In this document: piece after piece, positions 54,825 to 64,000 of the stretch
Layout of the letters: each line of letters opens with the position of its first letter
Numbering within the stretch: the first letter of the stretch is position 1
From: Pictodentalium vernedei
Lineage: Eukaryota > Mollusca > Scaphopoda > Dentaliida > Dentaliidae
DNA length: 64,000 nucleotides
Assembly (NCBI GenBank): GCA_031216915.1
Contig: CM062294.1
Span: forward strand, 32,937,128 to 33,001,127
Reading direction: 5' to 3'
Position numbers and translations under genes: made by a program
The notes under the pieces: generated by a model
What the model saw: the letters and a program-made list of their open reading frames with translations, nothing else
What the model was told of the DNA's origin: nothing
The model's database searches: none

Positions 54825-55065
54825 CCTTTTACCCAACGCAGACGATTTCAAAATTTATTATTTTAAATATCATTCTTTGAATTTTTTCAAAAAATTTCAA
54901 CAAAACCATATCATGTGACCCCTCTTTGGAACGAGCTCGACGAGCTCGTTCCAAAGAGGGGTCACATGATATGGTTTTGTTGAAATTTTTCAAAAAATAA
55001 TATTTTTTCAGCTGCTGAATTTGCATATTACGCGGGTGGATGCGGGCGATTCGTTGGATAAAGGG
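54825..55065 (-). mobile_element. piggyBac-type MITE (subfamily 2), complete
   Basis: CCTTTTACCCAACGCAGACG...GATTCGTTGGATAAAGGG, with TTAA at 55066-55069 and TTAG on the left. Near-perfect central palindrome over CATATCATGTGACCCCTCTT and the GAGCTCGACGAGCTC centre. Confidence 0.88.
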
Positions 55066-55209
55066 TTAAATCTTACTGGAAGTAGCTCAACTGTCTTTCT
55101 GCCTTCGATTTCATTCACGTATTCACCACTGTATTGCCTCAGGGTTTTTTTTGTTTTCATGTTTACTGTTTGAGATATATGGTCAGTATCACTGACTTAT
55201 CTGAAAAGG

Positions 55210-55623
55210 GGGGGGGGGGGGGGGGGGCGGTGACATTGTGGTAACCAGTTCTCATCAGATCACAGAAGTTAAGCAACATCGAGCCGGTTAATCCTCGGAT
55301 GGGTGACCGTCTGTGCGATCAACTCGGACTCCCGCGTTGTGTCCTTGGGCAAGGCACTTAACCCCGATTGTCCACATGGGGGCACGGTGGCGCCATGTAC
55401 TGAGGCGTACTGCACGTCGATGGTGCGCATGTCTTCAACCAATCTAACCCTGCTTGTGTTGCAGTGCAGAGTTACGATGCTGGGGAGCTGGCAGCTGCTC
55501 ATCGTTGCTCGGTGGTTCTCTCCGGGTACTGCGGCTTCCTCCACCCGTAAAACTGCTACGGTCATGATTAGCCATTGTGCATAAGTATGTGACCTTAAAC
55601 ACCAATAAAATAAAATAAATAAA
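55210..55623 (+). mobile_element. 5S rRNA-headed SINE with target duplication
   Basis: TCTGAAAAGG flanks it at 55200-55209 and 55624-55633. After a G run, 55243-55320 resembles 5S rRNA: TTCTCATCAGATCACAGAAG, TTAAGCAACATCG, GGTTAATCCTCGGATGGGTG and ACCG, covering the internal A- and C-box promoter. The body (TTGTGTCCTTGGGCAAGGCA, CGGTGGTTCTCTCCGGGTAC) and tail (GATTAGCCATTGTGCATAAG, ACCTTAAACACCAATAAAA) are shared with the tRNA-headed SINEs. Confidence 0.9.
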
Positions 55624-55633
55624 TCTGAAAAGG

Positions 55634-56502
55634 ATTGAGCAATGAAGAACTTTCCATAATAATAAATTTTGTGAGAATGAGTGTGCACAAACTGTTGCTC
55701 ACCTCTCATGGAAAGGCCCGATAGAAGAGTATTGCATACATATTCTAGTCAATTGATAATCTTATAGAAAAGATCAACTCACATTGTAAATCTAAAGTAA
55801 ATAGACAATAATTGATTCTTTATGCTATGTTATTGAATGCTTATACAGTACCAGTCAAAATAAGTTGTAAGATAATCACTATAAACTATTATAGAGATTC
55901 AGCACATATATTTACGGTTGCTACCAGGAGGGGGGGGGGAGCACTGAAAGTTTGCAACACATGACGTCCTATTTTTTATTCAGCTCCTTTTTAGACCCAC
56001 CCACCCCTACGTGAAAATTTTCTCCTACCATTCTCAGACACCCACCCCCTACTCTCCCATTAAAATCCAAAATAAACTTATAAACTTAGTCGGCACAGCT
56101 GTCTTTAGGGGGGTTTCATAATGTTCTTAAACTGGTACCACCAATTTAAACATCTGTCGGCTGCTGTGGGCCCCAATCTACAAATGACAAGCTGTGAATT
56201 ATCAGGCTTGGCCAGAGCAGGTGTACATATACGGGAACAAATTTTCATTTGAATTGTTCTGTCAGTATTCTCAAGTGTTTGCTACTTTCCTCTTCTATCC
56301 ATACAAATTCTATTAATAAATAAATAACTTGGGTTGAATTTAGTGCATCAGAGATTTTTCCCAACATATTGTCTGCACATTTTCTACATTTCGAACAAGA
56401 CATCCACCCCCTACTAATGTGTGACATTTTCCCAGATTAAGCCCAATATTCTCACATATAAAGCCTCCTGATGTTGTATTTATGTTAAGAGTGTGAAGTC
56501 AT
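55634..56502. other. unassigned sequence
   Basis: AT-rich, with a short G run near 55931. No feature recognised. Confidence 0.4.
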
Positions 56503-56506
56503 TTAA

Positions 56507-56748
56507 CCCTTTACCTAACGAATCGCCTGCATCCGCCCGCGTAATATGCAAATTGAGCAGTTGAAAAAATTCAATTTTTCAAAATATTTCGACAAAACCA
56601 TATCATGTGACCCCTCATTGGAAATGAGCGCATTGAGCTCATTCCAATGAGGGGTCACATGATATGGTTTTGTTGAAATTTTTTGAAAATTTTTAAAAAA
56701 TGATTTTTAAAATAATAAATTTTGATATCATCTGCATTGGGTAAAGGG
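56507..56748 (+). mobile_element. piggyBac-type MITE (subfamily 2), complete
   Basis: TTAA at 56503-56506 and 56749-56752; CCCTTTACCTAACGAATCGC...TGCATTGGGTAAAGGG; central palindrome CTCATTGGAAATGAGCGCAT and complement. Confidence 0.88.
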
Positions 56749-56804
56749 TTAAAATGAACAACATGGGTATAAATCGATTGGCTGGTCTTGACTTTATATC
56801 TAAG

Positions 56805-56870
56805 TTGCGGTCACGATTAGCCATTGTGCAGAAATATGTGACCTTAAACACCAATAAATAAATAAATTTA
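56805..56870 (+). mobile_element. SINE tail fragment
   Basis: GGTCACGATTAGCCATTGTG, GTGACCTTAAACACCAATAA and AAAT repeats. Confidence 0.75.
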
Positions 56871-57197
56871 TAGACAGACAGTCAGTCAGTGCTGTTCATA
56901 AATTTCTGGATTCAAATTTTATTATTTTTAAAAATGTTTACCTCCAAAACATAGCCTATCACCCCTCATTGGAATGAGCTAGTCAAATGACAAATCAAAT
57001 ACTTGTCCAGATGATTAGAGCAGGGGATATGTGAGGACCAGTCTTTTCATTCAAGACCGGTTAAGTTGGAAGCTGCAGTTTGATGTGAGTGAAATATGTT
57101 TGTTCTGAAATTTGCGGCGGTTGGTATAAGTTATAAGGAAGAGGACTCTAGTTATTAGAAACTCCTGTATTCATAATTTGAAACTGTTTATTGCAGG
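56871..57197. other. unassigned, with a MITE scrap
   Basis: At about 56935-56985, ACATAGCCTATCACCCCTCA and TTGGAATGAGCT are one arm of a piggyBac-type MITE ending at the palindrome centre. The rest is unrecognised. Confidence 0.45.
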
Positions 57198-57460
57198 GCC
57201 TGTTATTTATTTATTGGTGTTTATGGTCACATACTTATGCACAATGGCTAATCATGACCGTGACAGTTTTTCGGGTGGAGGAAGCTGGAGTACACAGAGA
57301 GAACCACCGAGCAACGATGAGCAACTGCCAGCTTCCCAACATCGTAACTCCGTACTGCAGATTAGGCAGGGTTGGATTGGCTGAAGACATGCGCATCATC
57401 GACGTGCAGTGCACCTTAGTACACAGTGTCATCGTGCCCCCATTTGAACAATCGGTGTTA
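57198..57460 (-). mobile_element. SINE, head missing
   Basis: Minus strand: GGGGGCACGATGACACTGTG, GCACTGCACGTCGATGATGC, CGGTGGTTCTCTCTGTG, tail GATTAGCCATTGTGCATAAG and CACCAATAAATAAAT. Confidence 0.78.
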
Positions 57461-57690
57461 AGTAGGCCAAATAGGTCTATAAACAAAGAAAAATTGGGGA
57501 GAGTCAGGGTAATTTCTCGATAGGTTACAAGATTTTTTATTCAATTAACAGAAGTTTACTCTATAACCTATATTCAATTAACAGGTCAAATTTGTATTGG
57601 AGGTATGGTAAATGGTTTTGTGTTGGGAAATTATATTCAATTAACAGGGTTATTCAGTTAAGAGATATCCAATTAAGTGGGCTCCGCTCT
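57461..57690 (+). mobile_element. pogo-type MITE, right half
   Basis: AGGCCAAATAGGTCTATAAA through TTCAATTAACAGG motifs to AATTAAGTGGGCTCCGCTCT, matching 21320-21544. Confidence 0.7.
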
Positions 57691-57699
57691 ATATCACCA

Positions 57700-57862
57700 G
57701 AATACAAGTGACCAAATTCTTAATTGAATTCTCCTGTTAATTGATTAATTTTCATTGGAAAAGTGCCTATTTAATTAACAATGTGCCATCTCTGACACAA
57801 GGCAACCCTGGCTGTTAAAAGTGTCATTAAACTCCAATAAATAAATAAATAAATAAATAACA
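57700..57862 (+). mobile_element. pogo-type fragment plus second-type SINE tail
   Basis: TCTCCTGTTAATTGATTAAT and AAGTGCCTATTTAATTAACA, then ACACAAGGCAACCCTGGCTG and GTGTCATTAAACTCCAATAA with AAAT repeats. Confidence 0.65.
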
Positions 57863-57987
57863 AGGTGCCATTGTATAACATTTGCTAGTTATTATTTTTT
57901 TTACTCGATATTACATTACTGTTATATATTGTTTTATATTACTGATTATTATTAAAAGTTGATTTTTCATGGCTGGTTATTATAATA

Positions 57988-58990
57988 CAGTGGAGCTCAC
58001 TTAATAATTGGATATCTCTTAATTGAATATCCCTGCTAATTGAATAAAATTTCAAAACACAGAGCCATTTCCCACACCTTATGAACAAATTTTACTTGTT
58101 AATTGCTTATGGATTATAGAGTATATGCTCCTGTTATTTGAATAAAAAATCTTGCATTATGTCAAGAAATTACCTTCACAATAACAAAATTTCTTTTTGT
58201 TATAGTCTTTTTTTCTCTAAGTACATCATATGCTAATATTTAATCTATTATGTTCCGATACCAACCGCAATACCTTGCAGTGATTGGTCAATGCCTCGTT
58301 GATTTTATTTTATGTCGCCGGGCATGCGCATATGTCTACTGTCAGTGATTCTTATGTCCACTGTCAAGGAAAGCGTCTCATTGGCATGAGCACCGGTTCA
58401 TCGCAATGTCTTTTTTCACTTGAAATCAACTGAGACAAATACATTTAACTGAAGTAAAATACACACAAAAGTACCGTTATTACGTACAAAAAGATTAGTT
58501 ATGTACACATGGGTAATTATTTCTGAAACCGATTAGATTATAAGATCTCTTTTCATTAATTTACTGTAACATAAACTGAAACGAACTAACACTTTACCGA
58601 AACAGCATCTGCTTTCTAACATTCGCTGTTCACAAACGAAGAAGCTCACGGCGGTGTTTTTTTGTTATTTAAGATTACAATAAAATAAAAGATTTTTTTT
58701 CCAATTCAATTTTACTTGTGTAAGAACGGGACATATACGGCTGATGCCTCGGTTGAATATAAATTTCATGCAGGGAACGTGAGACCATGTCCCCTGTCAA
58801 CAAACAGAATAACTTATAATATCTTGTTTGACAGAGCTTTATAAGCTCTGTCAAACAAGATGCAATAGAATAAATGCTAAGTTAATTTCTAGAACACAAG
58901 AAAATCAGCAAATCTCTGTTATTTGAATACTCCTGTTAATTGAATAATTTTCACTGGTGAAGTGCTTATGCAATTAACAGGGCTCCATTG
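57988..58990 (-). mobile_element. pogo-type element, longest copy
   Basis: CAGTGGAGCTCACTTAATAA at the left and CAGGGCTCCATTG at the right, flanked by TA (57986-57987 and 58991-58992). Opposite orientation to 21116-21544. It contains the ATCTTGTTTGACAGAGC palindrome (about 58822-58862) and about 600 bp of interior (58190-58800) absent from the short copies. No transposase is readable there. Confidence 0.75.
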
Positions 58991-59018
58991 TACAATTGAT
59001 TGTTATAAATCCAATTAA

Positions 59019-59833
59019 GGTCTAAAAAAGTTGAAAATCTGTTTCTCAGGCCCTCCTGCATGGCCTTTTGTCTGCCACATGCTCTCTTTTTATAACCAAG
59101 GCAAACTTTACTAAAATAAAAACTAAATGGTTTAGGCCACACAAAGTAGATCTTCTGTTTCTCAGGCCATTATTTGTGAAATTGCATGCGGGCGAGCGGT
59201 TTTTTATTTTATTTTTTATTTCAGTAATTACTTTTTTGCCATCAAAAGTTCATGTTCTTTGTTCAAGTTTTAGGCCTCAATCTACAGAATAGCATGGGTG
59301 ATGGTGTATTTCATCCCTTGAGTGCAAGAAGGCTTTGCAATGCTAAAGCATTGCAAAGCCTTCTTGCACTCAAGGGACAAATTCATCAATTTTTTTTAAC
59401 TTGGGTAAAATATCAGACATAAACCATTTAATTTTTATTTTTTTTAAGTTTAAATTGGTTATAAAAAGAGAGCATGCGGTAGCCAAAAGGCCCATGTGGG
59501 AGGGCCTGAGAAACAGATTTTTTATTTTTTTAGGCCTTATGTCTGATATTTTTTACCGAAGTTAATAAAATTGATAAATTTGTCCCTTGAGTTCAACAAG
59601 GCTTTGCAATGCTTCAGCACTGCAAAGCCAACTTGCACTCAAGTGATGAAATACACCACCACCCATGCTATTCTGTAGGTTATGAGGCCCAAAACATAAA
59701 ACAAACGAAGAACATGAACTTTTGATGGCAAAGAAATAATTATAAAAATAAAAAATAAATTAAAAAACCAGCCGCCCACATGCAATTTTACCAAAAAATG
59801 GCCTGAGAAACAGAAGATCTACTTTGTGGGGCC
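59019..59833 (-). mobile_element. Harbinger-type MITE interrupted by a second copy
   Basis: GGTCTAAAAAAG at the left and TACTTTGTGGGGCC at the right, flanked by TAA (59016-59018 and 59834-59836). Broken at 59131 by the forward copy and resuming with ATGTCTGATATTTTTTACCG. Confidence 0.82.
59135..59536 (+). mobile_element. Harbinger-type MITE, complete, nested in its own family
   Basis: GGCCACACAAAGTAGATCTT...TTTTTTAGGCC, flanked by TTA at 59132-59134 and 59537-59539. Central hairpin AGAAGGCTTTGCAATGC-TAAA and its complement (about 59326-59370). Confidence 0.88.
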
Positions 59834-59836
59834 TAA

Positions 59837-60650
59837 ACAAACTATTTTGGGATGGGAGGGTTGAAAACAAGCTGAGATGAATTATAATTAGAAAAACAAA
59901 ACATAATTTGTCGATGAAAATGCACCAATTGATATTATAGAGACAGATTATTGCGTGAGTTTCTAGTTTTTGTGTTCAGTGACTGAGACATTTGCCAAAG
60001 ATGTGAAATATTTACTATTGACTGGAAAGTAATAAAGAAAAGATAGACATCTTTTGAACATCTCATAACAATGTGTCGTCTAAACTATTAATAGAGTTGT
60101 GTTGGATACCTGAAAACAGGCTTTTTATTTTTGTGTTATGAACTAGTGTGTTCAGTCAGGTGTTTTACTTCGATTATATATTAATAGTTTGTATCCATGA
60201 GTTCATAATCATTACAAAAATTGTGAGGATGGATCAAGACATTCAGCATGACAACAGGTATGATTTATATATCTATATATATATAAAAAAAACTTGATTT
60301 CTTTCTACCTTTTGTAATAATATAAAAAAAGGAATGATTCACCCATTCAGTGATTAAATTGGTTAAATTTTTAGTCAGAAGAGCGCAAAATATTATCATT
60401 CAAGATATTTTCTATTAAATTACCAGTGTGTAAGACGTTTTTTTCCTAAATGACTAAAAAAATTTATTTTTTTTCCTCCAAGATAGATATATAAGGTATA
60501 TTTCAGAAGCCAAATTGAAATGATAAAATTATATTGTTAGTGTTTATGTACAGTTCTGAGTAGATTTAGTTGGGTACTTTAGATAAATAGGTTACTTGAT
60601 GGGTGTATCCCAACACACCAGTCATGGCAGACCTGGGGGAAGAGGGGGTC
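59837..60650. other. unassigned sequence
   Basis: No repeat recognised. A short ATG-initiated stretch at about 60230 (MDQDIQHDNR) is followed by GTATGA, a weak candidate for a tiny first exon. Confidence 0.35.
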
Positions 60651-61090
60651 TAGGAGGTGCTTATCCCCCTCACTTTTACACTTTTGGGGCTAAAGCCTGG
60701 TTTAGTTCCCCGCCCCCCCCCCCCCCCCCCCCCAACACACTCTTTTTATAATACTTCTGATATTTTTTTTAGTGTGTACATCGTTAATTTGCGAACAGTG
60801 AAATGGTTAAATACCCTGCTATTCAGTGAATTCAGTTTTGTTTTTACAATTTGTCATTTGAGACATGTATGTTCCACATTCCAGACTTGTCAATCAACAA
60901 TCGGTATAATGTAGTATTATCATGTCGCTGCCTGTAGATGACACCCAGACCCCCCGCTAATGGCTTCGCACCTTTGGTGCTCACATCTGCGTGCCTTCAG
61001 AGCTGGCAGGATATCACATAACATACTTTACCCCCCCCCCACCACACACACACACACACACACATTTTTTTTTGTGTTCCGTCACGTCTG
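60651..61090. other. unassigned, with poly-C and CA tracts
   Basis: C run of about 24 at 60709-60733, and C run plus (CA)n at about 61031-61064. Otherwise unrecognised. Confidence 0.45.
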
Positions 61091-61385
61091 TAACTCAAAG
61101 GATATCCAAATTTATTATTTTAAATATTATTTGTTTTTAATTTGTCAACAAAACCATATCATATGACACTTTATTGGAATGCCCTCGATGAGCTCATTCC
61201 ATTGAGGGGTCATGTCACATGACAGGTCAACAAAACCATATCATGTGACACCTCATTGGAATGTGCTCAATGAGATGCACATGACATGTTTTTTTTTTAA
61301 TTTGTTGAAAAATAAATTTTGACACATTATGACCCTGGTTTTTGAAAGTGTCATTAAACCCCAAAGAAAGAAACAAACAAACAAA
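61091..61385. mobile_element. piggyBac-type MITE debris and SINE tail
   Basis: AAATTTATTATTTTAAATAT, CAACAAAACCATATCATATG and CCCTCGATGAGCTCATTCCA indicate subfamily 2. A second arm (ACCATATCATGTGACACCTC) follows. At 61318-61385, GTGTCATTAAACCCCAAAGA is a second-type SINE tail. Confidence 0.6.
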
Positions 61386-61677
61386 TTGGATAGTTTTCAG
61401 TTGTATAACTCTGTTACTTGCATACAACTTCCAAACACCAAACCATTTTCCATACCTTCAGTACAAATTTGACCTATTAATTGCTTTTTGGTTAAAGTCT
61501 GAACTCCTCTAAATTGAATAAAAATTCTTCCCTACTCAGCCCAACTAAAGAATTACTTGGTTCAAAGCATCGGAAAGCAAGCAGAATTGTAAATACTCCC
61601 CATAAATTTGGATGTAATATTCTTGACGATCAATGAGATGTTGGATTACTTTGCATTGCATCTCAACTTGTATCCTT

Positions 61678-62188
61678 CAGGGCTGTCATGATTAATCGAT
61701 TAATCGACTGTTGACCGGCCACCCCGAAATCGATTAGTATTTTTCATTGTCGAAGAATCAGTTATTTTACCCTGTTTTAGACGTTTAATAATTAAAAAAA
61801 ACTTGATGAAAAAACTATTATTTCAAGAGGTAAAAGGTCAAGAACTTTGACGTTCAACCTCAAGAAGCCATTAGAAGCATTTGTCTTTTAGGTACATTCA
61901 AGACTTGGGCGTTATGAACTTTTGAACCGTCAGTGTAATAATCAAGACCGGTTGGCAGTTGCCTCGATTATTACACTGACGGTTCAAAAGTTCAGAACAT
62001 CAAAGCTTTGAATGTACCAAAAAGAGGATCGTCTTCATTGTTTATTTGAGGTAGGTCAGCTAACTTGAACTTCATTTTAACAACTTCAAAGAGTGGGGGA
62101 GGGGGGCATCTGGGTATGATTAATCAATTATTATCAATTATTTGTGACGATTAATTGATTCCTAAATTAAAAAATCGTGACAGCCTTA
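61678..62188. mobile_element. hAT-type MITE
   Basis: CAGGGCTGTCATGATTAATC at the left and AAAAATCGTGACAGCCTTA at the right. Flanks GTATCCTT (61670-61677) and GTGCCCTT (62189-62196) agree at 6 of 8 bases. It contains a palindrome at about 61891-62018. Confidence 0.72.
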
Positions 62189-62474
62189 GTGCCCTTTTGT
62201 AAACAAATGAATTGAAGAGGAAAATGTAACGAAAACATAAAATGGTTGTCAAACACAACTGATGATGAAATATTGATGAAAAATAAGCGGGCATAATAAA
62301 TATATTATGGGACATTTTGGTGGTGAACAATATTTTAGGCTCGGCTAAAGCTTTGAGTAATTTTGTTCTCACTTCACCTCATGTGACACTGCATCTGCCA
62401 ACTTAACATCTCTTATAAGAACGGTATACCAATTGTTTGTGTTTGCTGTCTCTACTAATTAACTCTTAACTGTT
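61704..62474. repeat. tandem segmental duplication, copy 1
   Basis: Matches 63275-64000 at an offset of 1,572 bp at the left and 1,526 bp at the right. It includes most of the hAT-type MITE and about 280 bp beyond it (TTTTGTAAACAAATGAATTG, TAACATCTCTTATAAG). Confidence 0.9.
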
Positions 62475-62489
62475 GGGTATTTTTTTAAA

Positions 62490-62545
62490 TATTTTTTTCA
62501 AATCTAATCATGGCTGCTGTGAAGCAGTCATGGCTAGATTTGGCA
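62490..62545. repeat. palindrome around ATCATGGCTGCT
   Basis: CAAATCTAATCATGGCTGCT and complement (AAGCAGTCATGGCTAGATTT), related to 36271-36330. Confidence 0.65.
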
Positions 62546-62599
62546 AAAAAAGTATCCTTATAATTGAAAGTATCAGTGATAAAAAGTCATTTCCATTAA

Positions 62600-63019
62600 T
62601 CCTTTACCCAATGCAGACGATATCAAAATTTATTATTTTAAATATCAGTTTTTAAAATGTTCCAAAAATTAAAAAAAAACATATCATGTGACCCCCTCAT
62701 TGGAACGAGCTCATTTTCAGGTAGAGCTGGGAGGTTTGGATTTTTCAGACTTGGTTTTGGTTCGGTTTCGGTTTGGTTTCGGTTCGGTTCCAGTTTGGTT
62801 TCAGTAAACAAGAGACCGAAAAAATGTTAACACTCACATTGCCCATTTTTTTTTAAAACCATATCATGTGACCCCTCATTAGAACGAGCTCAATGAGCTT
62901 GTTCCAATGAGGGGTCACATGATATGGTTCTGTTGAAATTTCTTTGAAAAATAATATTTTTTCCACTGCTGAATTTGCATATTATGCAGACGGATTTGGC
63001 CGATTCATTGGGTAAAGGG
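62600..63019 (-). mobile_element. piggyBac-type MITE (subfamily 2) with an insertion
   Basis: TTAA at 62596-62599 and 63020-63023. TCCTTTACCCAATGCAGACG on the left; CCGATTCATTGGGTAAAGGG on the right. At about 62715-62850 it is interrupted by TTTCAGGTAGAGCTGGGAGG and a GGTTCGGTTTCGGTTTGG repeat, after which the palindrome arm is repeated. Confidence 0.78.
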
Positions 63020-63274
63020 TTAACAGATAAATATTCCAAAATTATACTTAGTGGCACAAAAATTTGATATGTAATAAAAACAGTCAAAGTGGAAAAGCAT
63101 TATAACACTTATTTTCTTATAGGTTAGCATTTAGCTTAACCTACTAACAGGTTGTGATGTAGACTCTTTTTTTTCGAGGTCTGCTTATATATGATATGAA
63201 GATATTGTAAACATCAAAACTATTTTGACAGTAAAGTAAACTGCAGTTGATACGTTACTTATGAAAACTGATTC

Positions 63275-64000
63275 TCCGACTGTTGATTGGCCATGCCGAA
63301 ATCAATTAGTATTTTTCATTGTCGAAGAATCGGTTATTTTACCCCGTTTTAGACGTTAAATAATTAAAAAAAAAATTGATGATAAAACTATTGTTTCTGG
63401 AGGTAAAAGGTCAAGAACTTTGACGTTAAACCTCAAGAAGCCGTTAGAAGCATTTGTCTTTTAGGTACAACTGCCGACTGGTCTCGATTATTACACTGAT
63501 GGTTCAAAAGTTCAGAACATCAAAGCTTTGAATGTACCAAAAAGAGGATTGTCTTTGTTGTTTATTTGAGGTAGGTCAGCTGGCTTGAACTTCATTTTAA
63601 CAACTTCAAAGAGTGGGGGAGGGGGGATCTAGGTATGATTAATCAATTATTATCGATTATTTGTGACGATTAATCGATTCCTAAATTAAAAAATCGTGAC
63701 AGCCCTAGTACGCTTTTGTAAACAAATGAATGGAAGAGGAAAATGTAACGAAAACATAAAATGGTTTTCAAACACAACTGATGATGAAATATTGATGAAA
63801 AATAAGCGAGCATAATAAATATATTATGGGACATTTATTTGGTGGTGAACAATATTTAGGGCTCGACTAAAGCTTTGCGTAATTTTGTTCTCACTTCACC
63901 TCATGTGACACTGTCTGCCAACTTAACATCTCTTCGCTTGTAAGAATGGTATACCAATTGTTTGTGTTTTGCTGTCTCTACTAATTAACTCTTAACTGTT
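63275..64000. repeat. tandem segmental duplication, copy 2
   Basis: Partner of 61704-62474, cut by the window end. It lacks the MITE's 5' terminus and about 46 bp corresponding to the left arm of the palindrome in copy 1. Confidence 0.9.

Noticed and set aside
55243-55320. 5S rRNA gene
   Set aside because: Only the middle of 5S is present and it is fused to a SINE body inside a 10-bp target duplication.
60229-60262. Tiny first exon MDQDIQHDNR before GTATGA
   Set aside because: Ten codons and a weak donor are easily found by chance; kept only as a note.

Overview
This window is eukaryotic, gene-poor and made almost entirely of repeats. I recognise no intact host gene, no rRNA or tRNA gene, no bacterial operon and no CRISPR array. 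The repeat families (Helentron-like elements with CGTC microsatellites and tandem cores, tRNA- and 5S-headed SINEs, a DIRS retroelement, palindromic MITEs) suggest an invertebrate animal, most likely a lophotrochozoan such as a mollusc. That identification is inference and was not tested by a search.

Layout. 1-1602: end of a pogo-type MITE, then a 75-bp minisatellite. 2147-5296: a hAT transposon with a perfect 8-bp target duplication and a decayed transposase C-terminus; it holds a piggyBac-type MITE, which holds a Helentron-like element. 5316-11784: MITE remnants, a SINE and two Helentron-like elements (families A and B). 11794-17929: a family D element split by a 5-kb DIRS-like retrotransposon (Gag-like, RT, RNase H, methyltransferase-like and tyrosine recombinase regions, with inverted repeats and internal complementary region), all carrying stops or frameshifts. 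17963-21544: three SINEs, another family A element and a pogo-type MITE. 21700-27605: a 54-bp satellite whose right half repeats in 1,088-bp blocks. 27794-35024: family B and C elements, Harbinger-, piggyBac- and hAT-type MITEs. 35784-39357: a SINE, a truncated LINE and a 75-bp tandem repeat. 39360-47450: one very long Helentron-like element (family E) expanded by nested SINEs, MITEs and a second family C element. 47451-51267 is the most unique-looking part and holds three large palindromes, one unassigned ORF and a candidate first coding exon (51045-51136). 51268-64000: mostly MITEs, SINEs (one with a 5S rRNA head) and two segmental duplications.

Because elements insert into each other, several empty sites can be read directly. 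They give target duplications for hAT (8 bp), piggyBac-type (TTAA), Harbinger-type (TTA/TAA), pogo-type (TA) and SINEs (10-11 bp). They give none for the Helentron-like elements (T|T insertion) or for DIRS (one TTT shared with the target). The strongest leads are the paired terminal hairpins of the Helentron-like families, the DIRS circle-junction structure, the 5S-headed SINE, the satellite's higher-order blocks and the candidate exon.
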